Assembly: GCA_937128505.1 (NCBI GenBank)
Contig: CAKZMM010000113.1
Span: 1-64,000 of the forward strand
Length of the DNA stretch: 64,000 bases
Direction of reading: 5' to 3'
DNA from: an uncultured Thermogutta sp.
Lineage (GTDB): Bacteria; Planctomycetota; Planctomycetia; Pirellulales; Thermoguttaceae
The position numbers and the translations under genes are program-made. Shown in pieces: positions 48,756-57,282 of the stretch. The notes beneath the pieces are model-generated. The model was not told the DNA's origin. It was given only the letters and a program-made list of their open reading frames with translations, and made no database searches. Every line of letters begins with the position of its first letter. Positions within the stretch are counted from its first letter, which is position 1.

Positions 48756-49189
48756 TTTCAATGTGTAAGTTCCTTTCGGCTGAAGGAGTCTTAAAGCTCT
48801 TAATGGCAAGAGCGCGTCGAGTGGCCTTTTCTTAACCGAAAACTCCTGCTGGGAAAGCCAATTTGAAAAAGTCAATATAAGGCGGCCTTGGATGACCGTC
48901 TAGCTACTGACGCGAATCTACGGATTTGTGCCGGCTTTGAACGACATCTGCTTGGCCCCGAAATGCATCTCCAGGATCATATTCGAGCACTCGGGCAAAA
49001 CAGCTGTTTCTTCCTGAGCCCGGTCATACGGCTTTTTTGAACATCCGATTAGTTTTAGCCCAATCGGGATCCGCCAGCGCGAACGAGGCCGAACCCGCGG
49101 ATTATCCGCCATAATTCACTTAGTCGGCAAACTCGTCAAAAGAAGACCGCTCGGTGGTAGGAAATCAACCTATATTGCGAAAAGACAAC

Positions 49190-49217
49190 TTGACTAGTAT
49201 TTGCAGGGCGGTACTGT
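49190..49217 (+). promoter_or_regulatory. Candidate sigma-70 promoter for the histidine kinase
   Basis: TTGACT (49190-49195), a 16-nt spacer, then TACTGT (49212-49217), about 130 nt before the kinase start. The -35 is good and the -10 is weak. The rest of the spacer 48756-49347 shows no gene. Confidence 0.3.
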
Positions 49218-49347
49218 TTCCTAGAAATACCCCACCCATATCACTCCCGCTGAACCCCATAGCTAATGCACTGCCTTGATGTTGCTTCTCTGACACAGAG
49301 CAGGAGGTTCGAGGGACCACGGGGCGATCTTAGGGAGGCGACAGACT

Positions 49348-50286
49348 ATGAGTGCCCTCGGAAACACGCCGCGAACGGAAATCCATGGCCCCCAGCAGCC
49401 GGAGCTTCATTGCTTGCCACCTGAACGGTGCCCGGCTCATCAGGCTCGCGAGGCAGTCGAGAAGGCTCGCTGGGATTTTGTGCCCGGAGCCGAAGAAAAC
49501 CTTGTACTCCTGGTGGCAGAGCAATTTCGCCATCCCGTTGATCTGGTGCAAAGCTATGTGGAATTGTTGGCAGAGCGATACCTCAGCCAGGTGGATCAAG
49601 AGGCTGCGCGCCATTTGCGGATTGTTTTACGAGCTTGCGATCGCCTCGCACGCTTGGTTCAGGCGTTGGTTCGCTACCATCGTGCAGGAGAGCTCGCAGA
49701 AATTCATGCGGATATCGAACCGGATGAAATTGTGATGTCGCTATTTGAGGGATATCGCTCCGAAAATGGCACTCTTTTGGAGTTGCGTAAAGTAAGCGCA
49801 CTTCCCAAGGTATCCGGGGACCCTGAGCTGATTCGCGAGCTTTTTGCCATCCTGATCAACAATGCGATCAAGTTTACTCGAGGACAAGTAAGAAGGGTGG
49901 ATGTCGGCTACCAGGATCACGGCGCCAAGGCGATCTTTGTCCGCGATTATGGGATTGGCATTGCTCCGGAACATCATCAGAGAATTTTCCGCCTTTTCGG
50001 TCGCCTGGAACACTCCGGTCCGGTCGATGGGCTGGGGGTCGGTTTGGCGATCGCTCGGCGGATTGTCTTGGCCCATCGGGGACGCATCTGGGTGGAATCC
50101 ATTCCCGGTCAAGGCAGTACGTTCTACTTTACTCTGCCGACGGAACCCGGGGAACTGGGGCACCCGGTCTACCTGAGCAGACCTCATTGGGCAGAGGCGG
50201 AAAAACATCTTCGGAATTCTCCCAAAAAATCGAGCGGTTCTTCCACTTCGGACCTTTCAACGACTCCTTCACGCGCCGGTTCATAA
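49348..50286 (+). CDS. Histidine kinase-like protein without phosphoacceptor His
   Basis: A 312-residue cytoplasmic HisKA/HATPase protein with ggagg 9 nt before the ATG. There is no sensor domain or membrane helix; the first 45 residues are polar. The dimerisation helices (VQSYVELLAERYLSQVDQEA and HLRIVLRACDRLARLV) resemble phytochrome-type kinases, whose H-box reads SHDL-x-EP. Here it is AEQFRHP: Glu58 replaces the phosphoacceptor His, and His62 stands where Glu is usual. The ATPase domain is intact (ILINNAIKFT, RDYGIGI, GLGVGLAIARRIV, GQGSTFYFTLP). It may be a pseudokinase, a partner in a heterodimer, or may use His62. The C-terminal tail is Ser-rich. Confidence 0.85.
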   Translation: MSALGNTPRTEIHGPQQPELHCLPPERCPAHQAREAVEKARWDFVPGAEENLVLLVAEQFRHPVDLVQSYVELLAERYLSQVDQEAARHLRIVLRACDRLARLVQALVRYHRAGELAEIHADIEPDEIVMSLFEGYRSENGTLLELRKVSALPKVSGDPELIRELFAILINNAIKFTRGQVRRVDVGYQDHGAKAIFVRDYGIGIAPEHHQRIFRLFGRLEHSGPVDGLGVGLAIARRIVLAHRGRIWVESIPGQGSTFYFTLPTEPGELGHPVYLSRPHWAEAEKHLRNSPKKSSGSSTSDLSTTPSRAGS

Positions 50287-51642
50287 CCTCACGACCCGCC
50301 CTGCCGGGCGAGCGTTCCCGGGACCAACCCGACGGCTGCCGGAGCCGTTCGGCGTTTGCCGGTAGCTCGCAGCCATTCGACCTTCTGCGTATATCGCGCG
50401 AACTTTTCAGGAATATCCGCGGAACTTTTGAAAAACTCTTAAGAGGTGCCTTTCGAGAGGCGAATACTCTTCGTGCAACGTGATGGCCGTGCGGCTTGTG
50501 TGACCAAACTAATACTCTGACTCCTAACGTGGCTCCGCCCACTCGGCATATTAAAGAGTAAGGAGCTTTCCGCTTGCCCCAAAAACTTCTGTCAAAAGCA
50601 TCTCAGTAAGAGCACACTGGAGGAAACATTCTCCTAAAAAGCCCGGTTCCTGTTTACCTCGCAGACTTCCCCTTTCATGCACTAAAGGACCGACACTTCG
50701 CCCGCGGGGGCCCCGCATTCCTCTTCGCGTTACGGCTGTCTCCTCGATCTGCAAAGCGAATCTCTTCTCATTCCCCGTAATCGAGGTGCGAAAAGCGCGA
50801 TCCCCTTGCCGATGGAAGTATCGCTCGAGTTGCATTCTTCCGAGGTCCTGCTGTACAGCGCTTTTTCCTGCGGGAGATATGAGGATTAAACCGCTGCCAA
50901 CCCAAAGCTTGTTCGCTCCGATTGCCCGCGGAAGCTCTGTCGGTGGGGGCAACGATACGCTGAGAGCCTATGAGTGATCTTTCCCCCCACGGCGGCAGAT
51001 TTACTCGTGGCCCGGAGAAATTAGCCGGTAAGTCTGGCTATGTTGCAATACGCGTAAACCGTGAACTTGACTGGTCGTTTCCGAGGTATCACTCCGCATC
51101 ATGCCGGCGGAGTTTGTCACAAAAGGCGATGCATTTTTTCACCCGACGAATTCGTGAAGCAGCTCATGTGGGATAAAGGCAGCGTTTACCTAACGCGACG
51201 ATGATTAAACTAAACGCAGACAGCAAATTCCCACGATGGATGAGGGTCAGCTGCCTTCGCCAAAACCTCAAAACTCCTCTGCTTGATACCGGCCGCGTCG
51301 GTGCTTTCGCGTCCACGAACATAGATCCACCTGAGGATATCTGTTGGGTCCGGTTTTCTTCGTATCTCTTTTCGTATCTCTTATTGAAGGTCCGCCAGCA
51401 CGTAACGACTTAGGTGCTACACTTCACTAGGGTCTTCAGTGCCGCCCAAGCAAAGGTGCTTCGCTTAGTCCAATCGGTGCCCCTAAGTGAGCGGGACTGG
51501 GAGTGGCACCAAAAGCGGTTGTTCGAATCATACGGTCTTCGGTCGGTTTTCTTTGAAAAGACGATTAGCCAATCTGGGAATTTATGTCGTCCAGGTAACC
51601 TAAGTTTGGATGGAGAGGCGGGCGTGGCAACGTGAAAGTTGC
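50287..51642. other. 1.35-kb spacer
   Basis: No supported gene. A 133-codon minus-strand frame at 50952-50551 has somewhat coding-like sequence (SGLILISPAGKSAVQQ) but starts at a TTG without a ribosome site. A small CG-rich hairpin (CGCCC/GGGCG) follows the kinase gene near 50298. Confidence 0.3.
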
Positions 51643-51735
51643 ATGAAGGGCGTAAGGAGGGAGGAAAATATCGTTCTTTCGAGTAACGTTGAGTTATCTA
51701 GGGGTCACGGGGTCAGAAAAACCAGACAAGCGGCC

Positions 51736-52425
51736 ATGGGCTTCCTGAAGAAATCCTTTCGCAAGATTGTTCAAGACGGGTCAATACCCATGGGAACCAG
51801 CAGCTTTGCACAGTTGAGCGAAGAAGAACTGGAAACGCACTTGGGCATTGCCCGATACGGGAGTTTCCTATTAACGAACGCCATTCGACCCTCCTACGAC
51901 CTTCAGGTTGTGCCTTGCGAGGGTTATCGGCACGATACTTTCAGGGATGAAAAGACTCGCGCGAAAGTGCCGGTTATTATGGCGTCTGTTTCGCGAGAGA
52001 AGTTGTTCGAAGCCTTCATGGAATTGCTCGACCCTCTTGGTCAAGTGGTTGACGTTGTTTTGGAGACCAGCCACCAACAAGCCGAGGGAAACCACGAAGA
52101 CCTATACCGCGAACATATCGACCTGCCCGTGCTGAAGAGTATCCTATGGGAGTTTGAAGATCTTTTGGTAAATGATGGATGTTCGGGTATCGCCGTACTG
52201 AATCCGCGAATTCCCGCCGAAATTCAGTTCGACGAGCACAAGCTGCTTGTCATTTACGGACACCGTCTTCAGCCTTTCGAAGAAATTCTTCTCCGGCACA
52301 AGATCCCCTGCGACGAATCGATGCGCTTCATCACCGAGGCTGAACACGTCCACTCGTCTAGTGATTTGTATATTCAGCAATTCTCTGAGCTTCGCACTCG
52401 GCTAGGAATCGATTCGGATTATTAA
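51736..52425 (+). CDS. Unrecognised cytoplasmic protein
   Basis: At least 229 residues from ATG 51736, with no signal peptide or membrane helix. It is mixed alpha/beta and acidic, with segments ARYGSFLLTNAIRP, VPVIMASVSREKLFEAFMEL, DVVLETSHQQAEG and VLNPRIPAEIQFDEHKLLVIY. I cannot place it in a family; it looks like a conserved cytoplasmic protein rather than a spurious frame. The start is doubtful. The frame is open from 51610. ATG 51643 is an alternative. An unusually strong ribosome site (aggagggagg, 51656-51665) lies 4 nt before an in-frame ATC at 51670, so an ATC start is possible. None of the ATGs has a good site. Confidence 0.7.
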   Translation: MGFLKKSFRKIVQDGSIPMGTSSFAQLSEEELETHLGIARYGSFLLTNAIRPSYDLQVVPCEGYRHDTFRDEKTRAKVPVIMASVSREKLFEAFMELLDPLGQVVDVVLETSHQQAEGNHEDLYREHIDLPVLKSILWEFEDLLVNDGCSGIAVLNPRIPAEIQFDEHKLLVIYGHRLQPFEEILLRHKIPCDESMRFITEAEHVHSSSDLYIQQFSELRTRLGIDSDY

Positions 52426-53241
52426 GCACCAATTTGGGCGAGTGATCAAGAAACGACGCGGATAAGTCCGATAGCGAGGGATCCGCGGCCACCGTTTCTA
52501 TCGATTGGAGCCTTCGAGGACGACGGCGATTCAATCCTCCTTCATCTCGCGAATGCCCTGCCGATAAAGGCTGTGTGCGAGTATTGCCCCACTGGAGCAA
52601 ACACTCCTCCTTACGGTCAAAGCCAAGCAGATTATCCGGAGGCGAATTGATTCGGTCAGGTCAATCTACTTTTCTACTTTCCACCTGCCTTTAACTCCCT
52701 TAGGTAATCAGTCCTAGCGCAATTCGGACTTCTCAGCCGCGAGCAAGTCGTGGGGCCTCAGTTTTAGATTTAGCAACTCTCTTGAACTTGCGTCTCTTGA
52801 TGCTTTCCAGCAGGGCATAGCCCTCAGCTTGGCTTCCACCTTTCGGCCCGATAGCGGCTGAGTGCTCGTCGGCAAGCATAGGTGCAACCCTAGTGGGCCC
52901 TTCGGCGAATGTGCTCCATCCCTTTATTGATCTATTTTTTTCACCATCTTACGATATGAAGATGCACCGTGGCCCGCGACCTCCGAATCGAGATTCGATT
53001 CGCCGCTATGACCGCATTTACCGGTAGTCTCGCCACTTCATCTTTGCAAAAATCACCGCTTTGTCTTTGCAATATCTACCGTTTTGTCTTCACAAAATCC
53101 TTCTAAAGTTGAAAACAGAAATAACGAAAATGGCACTTGGGGAAGGCGTGATAGGATTTTGACCGGAACCGCAAATATCGGATTTTGCCCTGATCCCGAA
53201 TCAATCCCAGTGGACAATAGCTTTACGAATGGGGTGTTGTG
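52426..53241. other. Spacer before the glycosidase locus
   Basis: No supported gene. A minus-strand frame at 52600-52358 has a ggagga site but overlaps the end of the upstream gene, and I do not accept it. Upstream of the hexosaminidase gene a tatttgccctgatcccgaat-type stretch has no clear promoter. Confidence 0.3.
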
Positions 53242-55341
53242 ATGATTACCCAACCGTGTTCGCGCATCGATTATATCGCAATAGTCCTCACCTTTTTAAT
53301 TTCGTCAATCGCAGGTAGCACCTTCGCGGAATCGCTTGAAGCGGCCGGCTCTCCGTCAGCCGGCTCTGCGGTCCATTCGGTCGAACAACTTCGTTTGGTC
53401 CCATTTCCAAAACGTGTAGCTTTATTAGGGGGCGGGTTCCTTTTGGGTCCCAGTATGCGATTGCAAATCGCCGGGGAAATGCCCGAAGCTAGTGTCGAGA
53501 ACCTTGCGGGCGATTTGCAACGAGCCGGCGTTACAACCCTGCATATCGAAAAGCTAGAAAATCGCGGCTGGGTAGCCCGGCTTATTCGAAGCGATTCTTC
53601 GATGCCAACGAAGGAATTGGCATTTCCGACTGTTGTATTCCGGTCCGAAGCCACGGCAGAAGACTACTCGCTACGCGTGGAGGCCGATCAAATCGTGGCT
53701 TCTGGGGCTGGGAAACCGGGGTTATTCTATGCCCTGCAAACCTTAAGCCAGCTTGTGCGGGCAAATATGCAGCAACGTCAAATCCCGTGCGTGGAGATTC
53801 AGGATTGGCCCAGCCTCCGTTGGCGCGCCTTTCAGGACGATTTGACCCGGGGACCCAGCACGCGATTGGAGATTCTTAAAGCTCAAGTGGCCTTGGGTGC
53901 CTATTTCAAATACAACCTGTTTACTTACTACATGGAGTACCAATTCGCTTTTCGCAAACACCCCAAGATCGGCCCCGAGAACGGTTCGCTCTTGCCCGAT
54001 GAACTTCGCGCATTGGTGGAGTACGCTCGCGACTACTTCGTGGAAATTTTGGGGAATCAGCAATCCTTTGCCCACTTTCACTGGATTCTTCGGCATCCGG
54101 AATACGCCCATTTGCGGGAAAGTCCCGTGGTGCTGTGCCCAATTTACGAGGAGACTTATCAGCTTCTCGACGATCTCTATAGCGAGGTGTGTCCCTTATT
54201 GCCCTTCGAAATGTTCAACGTCTGCTGCGATGAGACCTTTGACTTGGGCAAAGGCCCATCGAAAGAGTTGGCGGCCGAAATCGGAGTCGGTGGCGTGTAT
54301 CTGCGGCACATCCTGCGGATCCATCGCTTGATGAAAGAAAAATACGGCAAAAGGATGATGATGTGGGGTGATATCATCCTGAAGCATCCCGAACACATTC
54401 CCCAGGTACCCAAGGATGTTGTGATGCTGACGTGGGGTTACAGCCCTCGAGAGAGTTTCGAGGATCAGATTATTCCCTTTGTTCGGAGCGGCCACGAATT
54501 CTTTGTTTGCCCGGGCATCAGTAATTGGAGCCGGATTCTGCCCGATTTCGGCGTAGCCACGGTCAATATTCGGAACTTCGTCCGGGATGGTCTTCGCCAC
54601 GGTGCGATCGGCATGCTGAACACTGGTTGGGAGGACGACGGCGAAGCCCTCCACGGCTACAATTGGCACGGTTATGCCTGGGGCGCGGACTGTGCGTGGA
54701 CGGGATCTGAAACCTCGCCGGAAGATTTCAACCGGCGGATTGGTGCCGTCCTTTTCGGCGAAGAAGGAGACCGCTTTGGGCGAGCAATTGAGCTTCTGGC
54801 CCAGGCCCATCGCCTTCCCAATATGGAAGGGATGAATAACCGACGGTTCTGGCGGCCCGACTTCTCGCCCCAATCAAATCCGGAAACCCAGCGGCAAGCG
54901 GCGGAATCATTGCTCAAAATCGTGCACCCAGCCATCCAACACCTCGAAGTATGCCGGCAGGAAGCTCGGACCAATCGGGAATTTTTGGATGCATTTCTCC
55001 ACGGTGCTCGGCGGATGGAACTTATCGCCAACCGCATGTTGGATGGGATCCAAGTGGCGGAACTATACGAAAAAGCACGACAAAGTTCAGGTGAGAAAGC
55101 CGTGCCATTAATCGACGAAGCCCTGTCGCTGGTTGCGAAGAACCGGCGGGCACACAGGGAATTGGGCGAGGAATTCCGCCGGATCTGGCTATCGGAAAGT
55201 AAGCCGTACGCGCTGGATTGGACCATGGCGCGGTATCAAGCGATGGATACCCGTTTCCAAAAGCTGGAGCAGGAACTCCGCGAAGCTCGCCGCCTTGCAG
55301 AGACCGGTCAATCGCTTCCGTCGATGGAGCAGTGGGATTGA
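53242..55341 (+). CDS. Secreted GH20-like beta-N-acetylhexosaminidase
   Basis: A 699-residue exported protein (GTG one codon earlier is an alternative start). A signal peptide covers about residues 1-30. A GH20b-type alpha/beta domain follows (LRLVPFPKRVALLGGGFLL to EDYSLRVEADQIVASGAGKPG, quoted in parts) with the family ending ALQTLSQLVR. The catalytic TIM barrel starts at IQDWPSLRWRAFQDDLTRG. The Asp-Glu catalytic pair is in FNVCCDETFDLG, and an active-site Trp region is MLTWGYSP. GH20 enzymes release terminal GlcNAc or GalNAc by substrate-assisted catalysis. The C-terminal 180 residues are helical and unassigned. A Cys-type sulfatase lies 206 nt downstream, suggesting action on sulfated amino-sugar glycans. 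Confidence 0.85.
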   Translation: MITQPCSRIDYIAIVLTFLISSIAGSTFAESLEAAGSPSAGSAVHSVEQLRLVPFPKRVALLGGGFLLGPSMRLQIAGEMPEASVENLAGDLQRAGVTTLHIEKLENRGWVARLIRSDSSMPTKELAFPTVVFRSEATAEDYSLRVEADQIVASGAGKPGLFYALQTLSQLVRANMQQRQIPCVEIQDWPSLRWRAFQDDLTRGPSTRLEILKAQVALGAYFKYNLFTYYMEYQFAFRKHPKIGPENGSLLPDELRALVEYARDYFVEILGNQQSFAHFHWILRHPEYAHLRESPVVLCPIYEETYQLLDDLYSEVCPLLPFEMFNVCCDETFDLGKGPSKELAAEIGVGGVYLRHILRIHRLMKEKYGKRMMMWGDIILKHPEHIPQVPKDVVMLTWGYSPRESFEDQIIPFVRSGHEFFVCPGISNWSRILPDFGVATVNIRNFVRDGLRHGAIGMLNTGWEDDGEALHGYNWHGYAWGADCAWTGSETSPEDFNRRIGAVLFGEEGDRFGRAIELLAQAHRLPNMEGMNNRRFWRPDFSPQSNPETQRQAAESLLKIVHPAIQHLEVCRQEARTNREFLDAFLHGARRMELIANRMLDGIQVAELYEKARQSSGEKAVPLIDEALSLVAKNRRAHRELGEEFRRIWLSESKPYALDWTMARYQAMDTRFQKLEQELREARRLAETGQSLPSMEQWD

Positions 55342-55547
55342 AACTAGCAAGACGTGTGGATGCAACTCGAGCGTTTTTCTTAACGGTCTTTACGATGGCG
55401 AGCGAGGACATCCCAAAAGTGAGCTCCCTTGCGAGTGCGGTTCTCCGGTTTATCAGAGGCGGCCCCGGGGTACCGAACTAGTTTAGTGATGGCGGTGGCG
55501 GATAGCATTGAAGCACCCTAATCTTTGGGAATTGGAGTGAGCGGACC

Positions 55548-57041
55548 ATGTTTGCCCGATACGATAGAAAATCGAACTGCCGTTCGTTTATCCGGAGCGC
55601 GTTGATGATTCTTGCCGTAGGTTTGATCCTGGGGCTACCGGGGCAAGCCACAGCGGCAACTCCATCCCAGGAAAAACCTTATTTTGTGGTGGTCTTAGTG
55701 GATGACCTGGGATGGACCGATCTTGGCTTCATGGGGAGCAGTTACTATCAAACCCCAAATATCGATCGAATTGCCCACGAAGGGCTAGTGTTCACCAACG
55801 GCTACGCGGCTGCGGCGGTGTGCTCACCGACCCGTTTCGCCCTACAAACGGGGCGTTATCCCGCCCGATCAGGAATTACGGACTGGATCCGCGCCCGATT
55901 TCAACGCGGGACAATCGGGCAAAACGCGAAGAATCCGACAGGTTATGAGGTTCTCCCGGGAAGGAAACTGGCATGCCCCCAAAACGCTCTATTCATGGAG
56001 CATGAAGAGATTACCGTCGCGGAACTCTTGAAGCAGGCAGGATATGCCACAGGACATATCGGGAAATGGCATTTGGGTCATACCGCGCACTTCCCTGAAA
56101 CCCAAGGGTACGATGTGAATATCGGCGGTGGCAACCTCGGTCAACCACCGAGTTACTTCGACCCTTACCGCTCCGAGAGTCCGATTTACGAGATACCCAA
56201 CTTACCTCCGCGGCAAACGGGCGAATACCTGACAGACCGCGAGGCGGATGAAGCCGTAAATTTTATTCGAACCCATAAGGACCGCCCCTTCTATCTTCAA
56301 ATTTGCCATTACTGCGTTCATACGCCTCTGCAAGCTAAACCGGAGGTAGTGGAGCGTTACCGGCAGAGGCCCACAAGCCACCACAATAACCCGGTCTATG
56401 CGGCTATGATCGAAAGCGTCGACGATGCTGTCGGAAAGATCCGCAAAGCCCTTGAAGATTGTGGTCTCATGGGGCGAACACTGCTGATTTTTACTTCCGA
56501 TAACGGTGGTTTGATCGGTTCTACAGACAATCGGCCTCTTCGCTCGGGAAAAGGTTATCCGTACGAAGGGGGGATTCGCGTACCTTGGGTTGCCTGGTGG
56601 CCCGGAAGAATCGAGCCGGCTCGATGTGACATCCCGATCTCCACGATCGATTTATTGCCCACTTTAGCCGAGCTGGCGGGCGTTCCCCTGCCGGACAATC
56701 GCCCGGTTGACGGCGTGAGCCTCGTTCCCATTCTTCTAGAAAAACGTTCATTAGCCCCGCGGCCCCTTTTTTGGCATTTCCCTCATTACCGGGGGGATTT
56801 GGAGCCGTTCAGTATTGTCCGGATGGGTGATTGGAAACTGATTCATTTCTATGAGCAAGATCGCGATGAGTTGTATAATCTGGCGGAGGATCTCAGCGAA
56901 ACCCACGATTTGGCGGCGCAAATGCCGAAAAAAGTTGCGGAATTGCGGGCCCTTTTGACCCGGCACCTCAGCGAGGTGGACGCGAAATTGCCTAAGTTGG
57001 AGCTAAGCACTACGCCGGGTAGCGCGTCGAATCCGCAATGA
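55548..57041 (+). CDS. Secreted arylsulfatase-type sulfatase (formylglycine)
   Basis: A 497-residue type I sulfatase. The signal peptide spans about residues 1-37 (LMILAVGLILGLPGQATAA). The metal site is VVLVDDLGWTDLG (Asp52, Asp53) and the signature is VCSPTRFALQTGRYP, with Cys92 as the formylglycine precursor and Arg96. Other landmarks are IGKWHLG and FTSDNGGLIGS. The C-terminal subdomain (FSIVRMGDWKLIHFYEQD) is typical of arylsulfatase A and GalNAc-sulfatase-like groups. Ribosome site ggagtgag. With the GH20-like gene upstream and glycosidase plus transporter downstream it forms a carbohydrate locus. The required FGly maturase is not in the window. Confidence 0.93.
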   Translation: MFARYDRKSNCRSFIRSALMILAVGLILGLPGQATAATPSQEKPYFVVVLVDDLGWTDLGFMGSSYYQTPNIDRIAHEGLVFTNGYAAAAVCSPTRFALQTGRYPARSGITDWIRARFQRGTIGQNAKNPTGYEVLPGRKLACPQNALFMEHEEITVAELLKQAGYATGHIGKWHLGHTAHFPETQGYDVNIGGGNLGQPPSYFDPYRSESPIYEIPNLPPRQTGEYLTDREADEAVNFIRTHKDRPFYLQICHYCVHTPLQAKPEVVERYRQRPTSHHNNPVYAAMIESVDDAVGKIRKALEDCGLMGRTLLIFTSDNGGLIGSTDNRPLRSGKGYPYEGGIRVPWVAWWPGRIEPARCDIPISTIDLLPTLAELAGVPLPDNRPVDGVSLVPILLEKRSLAPRPLFWHFPHYRGDLEPFSIVRMGDWKLIHFYEQDRDELYNLAEDLSETHDLAAQMPKKVAELRALLTRHLSEVDAKLPKLELSTTPGSASNPQ

Positions 57042-57282
57042 TTTTCTGCCCGGGGTTTCCACGACCAAATGTAGTCGGCAAATCTAAGGGGAAGGCGGGG
57101 GAAAAATCCGGCAAACTATCCCGGCACAATCTTTCGAAACAAGCCGCCGAGCAGCTCCCACAAACTCCGTAAAGAATTCGTAAGGGCGCCCACCAGCGTT
57201 TCAGTACCAAATTCAAAGCAAGTTCCGGAGGAATTCTGCCGAAAATCCGCCCCTCCTTCTGCAACGAGTTTTGGTACGAGTG

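Noticed and set aside
50551-50952. 133-codon minus-strand frame
   Set aside because: Some coding-like stretches, but a TTG start without ribosome site and no recognised family. Left open; a homologue search would decide.
54196-54873. 225-codon minus-strand frame inside the hexosaminidase gene
   Set aside because: Antisense shadow; the plus-strand frame has signal peptide and catalytic motifs.
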